Of a stretch of DNA of 64,000 nucleotides, positions 56,804 to 64,000 are shown piece by piece. The DNA lies in NCBI GenBank assembly GCA_946413695.1, contig CAMKLV010000006.1, forward strand, positions 1-64,000, read 5' to 3'. The first letter of the stretch is position 1; each line of letters starts with the position of its first letter. This DNA is from Firm-04 sp946413695. GTDB taxonomy: Bacteria; Bacillota; Clostridia; Oscillospirales; Ruminococcaceae. Under the pieces are notes generated by a model. That model did no database searches. It saw only the letters and a program-made list of their open reading frames with translations, and was not told the origin of the DNA. The translations under genes were made by a program, and so were the position numbers.

Positions 56804-58817
56804 ACATCTTTTTCAGAATTACAATATGCTCCATTGTCATAGTGGACGCTTTTTTCCCTGTTTCATTGGTAGGTGAATTCAGCATGGGCATTACTTTATT
56901 TGGGATGTTTCTGTCTACGGTATATATCCATTCCATCCCATACTTTTCTGCCAGTTCTGTGATGATGATATCAGTTTGCAGCAGCTCGCCTTTAACAGTT
57001 CTGTTTCCAACTACCCAAAAATGATAACCGCCTTTACGGGTTTTCTTTGCAATCTGTGTTATAGCCTTGTCCAAATCACTGTAGAAACTAAACACATCAC
57101 CAGCTCTTGCAACATCAGCTTCCATAATCATTGACAGAGAATCTTTTAATGTTTGACTGTTAAGAGTATATTCAAATCCGTTCCTGTATTTTGTGCCGCC
57201 CATGAGAGATTTATCTACTCCCAGAATTTCTTTATCACTCAATTGAAAATCTTCGATCCATTGAAGAGAAAGGCGGCTATATTCTCCGTAAGCAACTGTT
57301 GTTCTGCTGTCTCCGTAAGGAGGCGATGTAATGACCAGATCAAAAGAATCATCCGAAACATCATCAAGTTGGCAAGCGCTGTTCCGATAAATCTTCACCT
57401 CTGAACTATTACCATTAGAGCTTAAATAGTTGCTGAATTCAGACATCTTTTCAATGCTTTTATCAAGAATGGTTTTGAATTCATTAAAGACATCAGGGTT
57501 AAATACAGCAACCTTCGAAGCAGTCATTCTGAACATCTTGAATTCACCATTTCGACGGTTTGAAACTAACCTGATTGTTTCACTAAATGCTACATAAATG
57601 TAACGCCGTATTGAGGAGTCAGTTATCTTAGCAATTTCAGATCTGATGATAGAAAGAAGCATAATGACCTTCGGCTTACACCAGTAGCCAATGTTCTTAA
57701 AATCTGGTATTTTCAAGTCAACGCCATTCTTTACATAGTAATCTTTCAGATACTTTGGTGCATGGTCTCCCCAACCTTTGCTGTCCGTCAAATCGAGACC
57801 CATTGCATTATGCATAATATCATCAACATACTCTATCTGTTGGTTATACAAATCGATTTGTGATGTAATCCTATCGTACAGATGAGTAGCTTCGGTTTTT
57901 AACAAGTTAGTATCTAAAACCGTGGTTTTGGCTTCCGAAATAAACAGAGCCAGAGGATTAATGTCATTGCCCGCAATCGTCTTAATGCCAGCGAGCATTC
58001 CTTCAACTAAAACAGTTCCCGAACCAGAAAAAGGGTCAAACAGAGAATCAATCTTTACATATTTTGACATCATTCTAATTATATTTCTGCTGATTGGGGA
58101 TACCATCATTGCAGGGTAATTATGGATGCCATGTGTAAATTCTTTGGTATCGGCATCCCTAAAATCCCAATAGTCAATAGGTAGCTGTTTTAGCTCTTCA
58201 ATTATTCTTCTATCTGTTTTAGTCAATGTAACCGCATCCTTTGCTCTTTGCTTTTCAGTAGTCTTTTTAATACTTGGGGTATGTGTTTTCAATTCAACGG
58301 TGCAGATTGTGTCGTTATGCCAACCCCCATGAGGGACAAGCAGTATTCTCGTTATCTCAAATCCGTATTTATAGCCAATCCCCCCGCTGTTCCACCCAAA
58401 TGTAATCACTTTTCCGCCTTTTTTTACGATTCTTGATATCTCACGCTTGTGATTTCCCCAAAACGATGCTTTCGTCGTATCCCAAGTAACATTGTATCCA
58501 ACATCATTATAGCACTCGCTCACTTGTCTGGGGGAGTAGGGCGGATCGTAAAGGACTCCGTCAACAGATTCATCATCAAACATTTTAAGAAAATCCAGCG
58601 CATCCATATGATAGTCAGTATCGTACTCGAGATTCAAATCATTCGTGATAGATGCTATCCGGTTTCTGTTGGCAAACGGGTCAATCCATAACAAGGTCAA
58701 ATCGACCTCTTCTTCTAAAAGTTGTTTAATAGGCGCTATTTCAAAAGTGTTCTTATTGGGCATTGACCATATTCGTTCGATTTTAATATTATCCGATTTA
58801 TTAACCCGTTCTGCCAT
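56802..58817 (-). CDS. Two-domain DNA methyltransferase of the restriction-modification system
   Basis: 671 residues. Domain 1 (about 40-180) has DPPY (91-94) in VDGVLYDPPYSPRQ. Domain 2 has the SAM motif DPFSGSGTVL (261-270), a ~230-residue insert, then TSPPYGDSRTTVAYGEYS (497-514), the catalytic block of N4-cytosine methyltransferases that accompany MvaI/BcnI-type nucleases. So it has two potential catalytic sites. At 671 residues it is much longer than usual type II enzymes (300-450). Start at ATG 58817 has no ribosome binding site and lies only two bases after a TATAAT; ATG 58766 is the next in frame. Confidence 0.8.
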   Translation of the reverse strand: MAERVNKSDNIKIERIWSMPNKNTFEIAPIKQLLEEEVDLTLLWIDPFANRNRIASITNDLNLEYDTDYHMDALDFLKMFDDESVDGVLYDPPYSPRQVSECYNDVGYNVTWDTTKASFWGNHKREISRIVKKGGKVITFGWNSGGIGYKYGFEITRILLVPHGGWHNDTICTVELKTHTPSIKKTTEKQRAKDAVTLTKTDRRIIEELKQLPIDYWDFRDADTKEFTHGIHNYPAMMVSPISRNIIRMMSKYVKIDSLFDPFSGSGTVLVEGMLAGIKTIAGNDINPLALFISEAKTTVLDTNLLKTEATHLYDRITSQIDLYNQQIEYVDDIMHNAMGLDLTDSKGWGDHAPKYLKDYYVKNGVDLKIPDFKNIGYWCKPKVIMLLSIIRSEIAKITDSSIRRYIYVAFSETIRLVSNRRNGEFKMFRMTASKVAVFNPDVFNEFKTILDKSIEKMSEFSNYLSSNGNSSEVKIYRNSACQLDDVSDDSFDLVITSPPYGDSRTTVAYGEYSRLSLQWIEDFQLSDKEILGVDKSLMGGTKYRNGFEYTLNSQTLKDSLSMIMEADVARAGDVFSFYSDLDKAITQIAKKTRKGGYHFWVVGNRTVKGELLQTDIIITELAEKYGMEWIYTVDRNIPNKVMPMLNSPTNETGKKASTMTMEHIVILKKM

Positions 58818-58819
58818 AT

Positions 58820-58864
58820 ATTATACACCGACCTTCATATCACACAAACTGGAGGAACTCCAGT
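58820..58864 (-). promoter_or_regulatory. Methyltransferase promoter region with palindrome
   Basis: TATAAT (58825-58820, minus strand) directly before the start codon, and the dyad ACTGGAG-GAA-CTCCAGT (58848-58864) about 25 bases upstream, where a repressor would cover the -35. A very short or leaderless mRNA is implied if ATG 58817 is used. Confidence 0.5.
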
Positions 58865-59347
58865 ATATTATAACACATCTTCAATCAAGTTTCAAGTAGG
58901 TCATCTACCAACCGCACTTAAATCACATTTTTTATTAAAAACTCTCTCATCAAATATAATCGCTCAAAATAACAACTACTTTTCTTATAATATTTCATGT
59001 TTTTTGCTGCATTATTCACAAAACATAGGTGTGATTTCACTTTAAGACTTCGTGGCTTTGAGCCACATCTATTTTTGTTTGATAATGAAGCGTTATCTCC
59101 TAATAATGTCTTGGGAAGATATTCATATTATAGGACAATCACATATCGTTGCTACCTTTCTTCTTCAAGGAAGCCATTTTGTTCGCCTTGTTGTGACCGA
59201 TAGATATGTGCTGCCTGTCTAGATTTCGATATGTAATGTACTCAGTTGAGATAGCCACAAATCACCGCTTTCTTTTACTCCAACTTGGTTGTTCTTGTAG
59301 CTGAATCCGGCTTAACACTGTTATACTCATCTCGCAGAACATACCGA
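58865..59347. other. AT-rich gap without a visible gene
   Basis: No coding frame, hairpin or repeat of note was found between the methyltransferase promoter and the recombinase remnant. It is probably decayed mobile-element DNA. Confidence 0.5.
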
Positions 59348-59527
59348 TCAATGACAATGAGTGCTTTTTGCACTGTATGCTTCGTCAATATACTTTGCTG
59401 TGATTTTCCACCCCTTCTCGCTGAATAAAGTTTTCATTGCCCGGAGTTGTGCTGTGATTGATTCTTCTCTTTGCATACTGATAGGGTATCTCGCATAACA
59501 GGTCACTCTCAGCGGTTTGTTATCCAT
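59348..59527 (-). pseudogene. Serine recombinase, N-terminal remnant
   Basis: 59 codons from ATG 59527, reading MDNKPLRVTCYARYPISMQR and continuing LRAMKTLFSEKGWKITAKYI. It aligns without gaps to the first ~55 residues of the intact recombinase at 60243-61271 (about 65-70% identity by eye). The catalytic position is Pro-Ile-Ser (S17) in both contexts of CYARY-x-x-S. It stops shortly after DEAYSAK. The rest of the gene is gone. Confidence 0.8.
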
Positions 59528-59640
59528 GCATACCGTTCCTTTCTCATTTTTGAACGATCATCCTCATTTTAGCCAGTTCAAATACAGAAAGCAATACTTT
59601 TCGTAAAAGTTTTACATAACGAACAAAGATGTTACTGGGT
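59528..59640. repeat. Upstream segment duplicated at 61272-61380
   Basis: The region before the recombinase remnant matches that before the intact gene: GATCATCCTCATTTTAGCC against GGTCATCCTCATTTTAGCC, TTCAAATACAGAAAGCAATA in both, and GCGAACAAAG/ACGAACAAAG. Together with the coding part the duplicated unit is about 300 bases, 1.74 kb apart in direct orientation. Confidence 0.75.
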
Positions 59641-59800
59641 GCGATACAATAAGCTACAAAAACTATAACGGCAACATTTTTGAGAGCCGAATCTTGCTTT
59701 TTCCGTTGAAATGGTGTAAAATATAAAAGGTGTACTTTCATACATATAATCTCCTTCGTTCAGATTGTGGGGCAGCAGCAGCAACAGCTGCCCCGCTGTA

Positions 59801-59944
59801 TTAATTTGCAATAATCTTCTTGGTGTCGCGGTCGATCTTGATGTTGTTCTTAATCTTCACATCAACGATATCACCAATCTCAGTTTTGTTCACGGTATCG
59901 CCCAGAAATGCGATGGTATCCTCGTTGCGTACTTGAATTCATGA
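59801..59944 (-). pseudogene. C-terminal fragment of an unknown protein
   Basis: An open frame without a start, reading VRNEDTIAFLGDTVNKTEIG then DVKIKNNIKIDRDTKKIIAN before TAA at 59801. A stop lies directly upstream in frame. It has good codon use and a GGGGCAGC/GCTGCCCC hairpin (59769-59794) right behind it, so it looks like the end of a once-functional gene. Family not recognised. Confidence 0.45.
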
Positions 59945-60183
59945 ATATAGAGTGAATAATAAATGCCCTACGCGGGCAGCGGCACTCCGTGCAGGCGATT
60001 GCATCGAGCAGTGCCTGCATACACTCACTGGCGTTCGTCTGCAGTCAGCCCTCTTACGAGGGCAATTAAAAAGGATTATTATATCTCTATTATCCTGTAA
60101 TTAACCATAATTAAATAAAAATAATATAAATATAATAGTCATAGAAATTATATGGTCTCAAAGCAATGTCCAGAATATAGAAA
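59945..60183. other. Gap with GC-rich then AT-rich segment
   Basis: 59960-60060 is a GC-rich patch with small hairpins (GGCAGCGGCACTCCGTGC, GCAGGCGATTGC). 60065-60160 is extremely AT-rich with ATAATATAAATATAATAG. No gene seen. Confidence 0.4.
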
Positions 60184-60239
60184 CCCTTATGACTGTGCTT
60201 CGATCCTGATACAGTTTCGATGTGAACGGTCATAAGGGG
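60184..60239 (-). terminator. Terminator of the recombinase gene
   Basis: CCCTTATGAC and GTCATAAGGG arms (10 bp) with a ~35-base partly paired loop, followed on the minus strand by TTTCTATATTC. Confidence 0.65.
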
Positions 60240-60242
60240 CAA

Positions 60243-61271
60243 TTATGCTTTTTCTATTTCTTTCAGATTATTGCACTTGTCTTTGCGCGTTCCGCAAGTA
60301 TAGGTGTGATATGACGGAAGATTTCTTCTCAATCTGATTGCGCCATGCATAGGGTGATTGCAGACTCCGCATACTACGCATTGGCTCAACAAATATAGAC
60401 AATGAGAGTGTCCTGGATGGTGCTTTCCTGAAACGCGCTTCGCATTAGCGGCTTCCCATGCCTCCCGACTGATAATAGCAGGAATCCCGCCTTCAATACG
60501 AATGATCTCTTCAGGTGGCTTGTACTTATGACTATTGCGTTTATGATCATAGCCCTTGCCTTCAGATTTGTTGAAGATATATACTCCGGTATACTTCTCG
60601 TTTCGGATAATCTCTTGAAAAGAATAGCGGGTAAATGCTTTTCCGGATTTCGTCAGGAAGCCTTCGGCATTCAGGATATCTGCCATCTGTCGATAGGGAA
60701 AGTTACATAAATACATACTGAATATCAGCATAACAGCCTTTGCTTCATGCTCGTTAATTATATAGTGCTGCGACTGATCAATATCATATCCGAGTCCGGG
60801 ACATCCGCCATTGTATAAACATCTATAGGCGTTTTCTTTTAAGCCCTTCATACTCTCTCTTGCGACATTGGCGGAATAAAACTCGTTGACAGATTCGAGC
60901 ATTCCTTCTAAAAGTATAGATTCAGGGGAGTTGTCAAGCTTTTCCAATACACTGCACAACCTGACTCCATTTTTACGAAGCTTATGTTTATAGAGAATTG
61001 AATCGTACCTGTTTCTTGCGAAGCGATCGAGCTTATGCACCAGAACGATGTCAAATTCTTTTTTGGAAGAATCCTTTATCATTTCCTGAAATTGCGGTCG
61101 CTTGTCCGTAGTCGCGCTGTATGCTTCGTCAATATACTTTGCAACGATTTTCCAGCCATTTTCTGCGCAGAAGCTTTTCATTGCTCTAAGCTGGGCTGAA
61201 ATTGACTCTCCTCGCTGCATGCTTGTAGAGTATCTTGCATAACAGGCAACTCTTTGTTGTTTACTATCCAT
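60243..61271 (-). CDS. Serine recombinase (large resolvase type, short form)
   Basis: 342 residues from ATG 61271 (MDSKQQRVACYARYSTSMQR) after GAAAGGAATG. The resolvase domain is at 1-140 with nucleophile Ser in YARYSTSMQ and the active-site RFAR-containing block KLDRFARNRYDSILY. The recombinase domain is at about 155-260 (GLGYDIDQSQHYIINEHEAK). A zinc ribbon is at about 283-330 (SQCVVCGVCNHPMHGAIR, then CGTRKDKCNN). The usual C-terminal coiled coil and tail of large serine integrases (450-550 residues) are missing, so directionality control may differ. It probably mobilised part of this island. Confidence 0.85.
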   Translation of the reverse strand: MDSKQQRVACYARYSTSMQRGESISAQLRAMKSFCAENGWKIVAKYIDEAYSATTDKRPQFQEMIKDSSKKEFDIVLVHKLDRFARNRYDSILYKHKLRKNGVRLCSVLEKLDNSPESILLEGMLESVNEFYSANVARESMKGLKENAYRCLYNGGCPGLGYDIDQSQHYIINEHEAKAVMLIFSMYLCNFPYRQMADILNAEGFLTKSGKAFTRYSFQEIIRNEKYTGVYIFNKSEGKGYDHKRNSHKYKPPEEIIRIEGGIPAIISREAWEAANAKRVSGKHHPGHSHCLYLLSQCVVCGVCNHPMHGAIRLRRNLPSYHTYTCGTRKDKCNNLKEIEKA

Positions 61272-61640
61272 GCAATACATTCCTTTCGCATTTTTGACCG
61301 GTCATCCTCATTTTAGCCTGTTCAAATACAGAAAGCAATATTTCGCATGAAAGATTTGCATAGCGAACAAAGCCGCTGCTGATCTTGATATGAAAAGATA
61401 CAGCGTCTTCAAAGTTAAGCACCTGTTGTGAAGAAAAATGATGTGATCCCAAAAGCGAGATGAGATTATTGCCAAATTTAATAGAGAAAACCGAAAAACT
61501 TCTTGTATTCTTATTGAAAATGTGATATAATACAATAAACCACACTGAAACTGCATAGAGCAAGGTTGTTATGGTTGATATTACGAAACTAGATATAATC
61601 GCTGATTACAAGAATTGGAAATAAAGATGCTCGAAATAGA

Positions 61641-61673
61641 AAAAGGGACATGGTCGATGACCACGTCCCTTAG
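61641..61673 (-). terminator. Terminator of the micropeptide gene
   Basis: AAAGGGAC-A-TGGTC and GACCA-C-GTCCCTT with a 3-base loop, followed on the minus strand by TTTTCTATTTC. A compact, strong hairpin eight bases past the peptide stop. 61272-61640 holds only the duplicated recombinase upstream segment. Confidence 0.8.
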
Positions 61674-61681
61674 CGAAAGGC

Positions 61682-61789
61682 TCACTCCTTTACTAAGGAG
61701 ATCACCTTTTTACCTGCTTCGGCAACAACTGCCATAACAGCAGCGGCCTTCCCCAGGTAATTCAGGGCTCGGGTGATTTTCTCACTCAT
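61682..61789 (-). CDS. 35-residue amphipathic micropeptide
   Basis: ATG 61789 lies six bases after AGGAGG (an ATG at 61795 sits too close). The peptide reads MSEKITRALNYLGKAAAVMA, then VVAEAGKKVISLVKE. It is Ala/Val-rich with Lys spaced along one helical face, net positive, no signal peptide: a membrane-active helix is likely. It has its own perfect promoter and strong terminator, and it diverges from the large ATPase gene. It resembles type I toxins and phenol-soluble-modulin-like peptides in build, not in recognisable sequence. Confidence 0.65.
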   Translation of the reverse strand: MSEKITRALNYLGKAAAVMAVVAEAGKKVISLVKE

Positions 61790-61858
61790 TGTCATCCTCC
61801 TCTCTGGTAGTATTTGCCAGGGAATAATAAGAGTATGACATTGCCCATAGCCAGATTT

Positions 61859-61887
61859 ATTATATCATATCATTAGAAGTTTGTCAA
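61859..61887 (-). promoter_or_regulatory. Perfect consensus promoter of the micropeptide gene
   Basis: Minus strand: TTGACA, 17-base spacer, TATAAT. The transcript leader is about 65 bases. The -35 is only 37 bases from the divergent ATPase start, so the two promoters must be interleaved. Confidence 0.85.
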
Positions 61888-61924
61888 CTCATTTCTAAAC
61901 TATAAAATTCATGAGGAGGAAAAC

Positions 61925-64000
61925 ATGAAAGGTACAGTGAGAAAAATCGAACAGGATTGGAGAAGAGACAATTATGTTTCTGGTGTAATATGGGGCGAAG
62001 ACGGATATGAATACCGTTTCAAACTTCCAAAGGGTGATGTATCCTTTAATGAAGATGATGAGGTTCTATTTGATGAAAAAGATACTGGCGGCGATTTTAC
62101 GCAAGCAATAAATATCAGACCAGCAACAAATACATCTGAAAATACTCCTGACAGTCAATCAACACCTATTGCCGCAACAGCCCAGGCCGTTAATGCATCT
62201 GAAAATACTACAACAGTTCCATACTACAATCCAGGAGTAGCAAAATATTTAACTGACCCAAATGAAATGAAATCAATCTGTGAAAAACATTTAACATCGA
62301 ATTCAAAAGAAGACAAAGTAATAGAACGACTAAAAGAAGTGCTATACATTGCGACTATTAACCACCAATATATGGGCAACAATAGTTTTTATCCATTTTG
62401 TATAATTGGAACTACACAGCATTTAAAAAGATTTATTCACGACCGTTCTGAGTTTTTGTTGGTCTTTTCATATTTTCGAAATAAATCATGGCAGCAAAGC
62501 ACAAACCAAGCTGCTCTTCGAATCAGAAGGAGAAGAGATGTAGCGGTGCGCAGACCATGTGTAAATTTTTATATGTTGGTCAGTAATGCTCTCGACCTTA
62601 TTGATCAGATCAACAAAATGAAAGGCGGTACAGAAGCTGCAATCATACCGTTTAGTTTTGAAGAAATATTAAGCACTCAAAGTCAAGCAGAACTTATTAA
62701 TCTAATTAACAGCCGATTTGAAGAATACTACTATGAAAACAATATGCTTAATGAAGAGGGTCCGATCGGAGATGATTCATTATTATTCGGAGATCGTGGT
62801 AAAATAGCTGATGCCATTGTAGCAAGATGTAAGGAGGGAAAGTACTCAGGAATTTTTGGATTAAGAAGAAGCGGCAAGTCCTCAGTATTAAGAGCAGTAG
62901 AAAGACGATTGATGAGTGAGTCTATCAAATTCACACACGTTGAGTCGCGCTCAGGACTGGAAAATGTCCACTGGAAAGTTGCACTATATAACATAGCGAT
63001 GGATATAAGAATTGCAACCACAGGTGCAGCACAAGGGGAGATGACACGAGATGAATTCGAAAAATCGCTGAAACTAAACAGTACCAGAGAAGACTATAAC
63101 AGAGAAGCTACGTCTCGATTCGTTGAAGATGTTAAGTATTACACCAAAGACGAACAATTATTTGTAATAGCGATAGACGAAATTGAATTAATTACTTACA
63201 ATACAGCATCATCCTCAGATTGGAAAAGTTTAGAGGCGTATAAAGCCTTTTGGGGGGCTTTGAGAGATTGTGGATGCCCTCTGATTGTGTGCGGTGTGAA
63301 TTCAACAATCAACGAGAAAAGCAGAATAATAGTAGGAGATAATGCTTGTGACAATCCGATGTACGAAAGAATACACTTAATCGATAACGCAACTCACACT
63401 TATCTACCGCCTTTTACAGATGAGCAGACAAAAGAGATGATTAATACACTCGGTGGGTTTAGTAACATCTCGTTTTCAAAAGTATATGCAGAGATTAATC
63501 ATGCTTTTGGAGGGCAACCTTTTCCGATACGAAAGTTTTGCTCGTTTATATATGACAAAGTAAAGGATCTAAGGAAACCTGGAGTACTATATGAGGTATC
63601 CATGCCTACTTACCAAGCGTGCTTAGATGACTTTAATCGTTCCAGCAATGGAATCGAGCTATACAACACAATATTAGAGCATATCGAAATATATAAAAAT
63701 GAATACAGACTACTGGTAAAGCTTGCGCATGCACCTGCTCAATATCGAGACATAACTCGTGAAGATATTACTGAAATAGATCACTTACAAAAATACGGAC
63801 TGATAGAATACGACAGCACAACGGAGCTAGTTTCATTTAGAATTAAATCGTTACAGGAGTATATCTGCTCTATTTCAGATAAAGATCCGGAAGACATGGA
63901 TAATAAAGAGCGACGCAGGTTTGTCCAGGATGGAGTTGAAATAATCGAAAAACAATTGAAAGAGCATATTCGCAGATATTATAAAATAACGGGGCAAGCT
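61925..64000 (+). CDS. Large P-loop ATPase with N-terminal OB/cold-shock-like domain (runs off window)
   Basis: 692 codons without a stop up to the edge, starting at ATG 61925 after GAGGAGG. Residues 1-65 (MKGTVRKIEQDW, SGVIWGEDGYEYRFKLPKGD, DDEVLF) look like a cold-shock/OB-type nucleic-acid-binding fold. Residues 66-100 are a Thr/Asn/Ser-rich linker. Residues 105-285 form an unknown basic domain (LRIRRRRDVAVRRP; IIPFSFEEIL). Then comes an ORC/STAND-like ATPase: Walker A GLRRSGKSS (312-320), Walker B FVIAIDE (413-419), sensor-like VCGVNS, GGQPFPIRKF (529-538), and a probable winged helix (590-645). The layout fits a nucleic-acid-sensing defence protein, but no known system is matched. Confidence 0.75.
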   Translation, partial: MKGTVRKIEQDWRRDNYVSGVIWGEDGYEYRFKLPKGDVSFNEDDEVLFDEKDTGGDFTQAINIRPATNTSENTPDSQSTPIAATAQAVNASENTTTVPYYNPGVAKYLTDPNEMKSICEKHLTSNSKEDKVIERLKEVLYIATINHQYMGNNSFYPFCIIGTTQHLKRFIHDRSEFLLVFSYFRNKSWQQSTNQAALRIRRRRDVAVRRPCVNFYMLVSNALDLIDQINKMKGGTEAAIIPFSFEEILSTQSQAELINLINSRFEEYYYENNMLNEEGPIGDDSLLFGDRGKIADAIVARCKEGKYSGIFGLRRSGKSSVLRAVERRLMSESIKFTHVESRSGLENVHWKVALYNIAMDIRIATTGAAQGEMTRDEFEKSLKLNSTREDYNREATSRFVEDVKYYTKDEQLFVIAIDEIELITYNTASSSDWKSLEAYKAFWGALRDCGCPLIVCGVNSTINEKSRIIVGDNACDNPMYERIHLIDNATHTYLPPFTDEQTKEMINTLGGFSNISFSKVYAEINHAFGGQPFPIRKFCSFIYDKVKDLRKPGVLYEVSMPTYQACLDDFNRSSNGIELYNTILEHIEIYKNEYRLLVKLAHAPAQYRDITREDITEIDHLQKYGLIEYDSTTELVSFRIKSLQEYICSISDKDPEDMDNKERRRFVQDGVEIIEKQLKEHIRRYYKITGQA

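Overview
The window looks like the chromosome of a cellulosome-type Ruminococcus (Firmicutes, Oscillospiraceae). The evidence is dockerin-type secreted proteins (8714-10083, 15827-16945), a SigI/RsgI sigma/anti-sigma pair, spo0A, class-A promoters with strong AGGAGG ribosome binding sites, a CIRCE-controlled hsp20, and GC-rich core genes. The GC content by eye fits R. champanellensis-like species better than R. flavefaciens, but that is inference and the species cannot be fixed from this window.

Layout. 1-760: the 5' end of an ECF sigma factor gene and a 213-bp palindromic element. 765-4485: an operon on the minus strand (flippase, small membrane protein, zinc-ribbon protein, 23S rRNA methyltransferase). 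4795-8502: the M16 pair YfmF/YfmH, then lgt. 8714-10083: two secreted dockerin proteins between two identical terminators. 10327-12567: purA and folD. 12762-14644: sigI-rsgI. 14830-20064: flavodoxins, a flavoredoxin, spo0A and small proteins, including a secreted dockerin-flavodoxin-cyclophilin-like fusion. 20268-25637: cell-surface proteins (Cthe_2159-type lipoprotein, Ig-like protein, bulb-lectin/NlpC-P60 lysin) and a possible immunity gene. 25852-26832: a GMP synthetase without its amidotransferase domain. 26986-29213: ECF sigma plus PASTA membrane partner. 29384-30994: a YbiT-like ABC-F protein. 31574-36341: MoxR, DUF58 and transglutaminase operon. 36771-38324: full-length guaA. 38375-40059: sdpRI and hsp20. 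40364-45700: amidohydrolase, GNAT, TetR and MacB/FtsX-type ABC operon. 46088-47389: eno. 47573-52964: GNAT, DHHW, foldase-like and ABC-2 transporter operon. 53112: tRNA-Ala.

From the tRNA-Ala to the right edge the sequence becomes AT-rich and is a mobile or defence island. It holds a truncated phage DNA polymerase, a truncated zinc-finger gene, a Ser/Thr kinase, a complete type II restriction-modification system (C protein, MvaI/BcnI-fold nuclease, two-domain methyltransferase), one intact and one truncated serine recombinase from a duplication, a 35-residue amphipathic peptide gene with a perfect consensus promoter, and, divergent from it, a large P-loop ATPase gene that runs off the window. 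The peptide/ATPase pair is the best candidate for an undescribed system here.

Three families of short dispersed repeats lie in the intergenic spaces of the core region. In one case a repeat supplies the last residues and stop codon of a gene.
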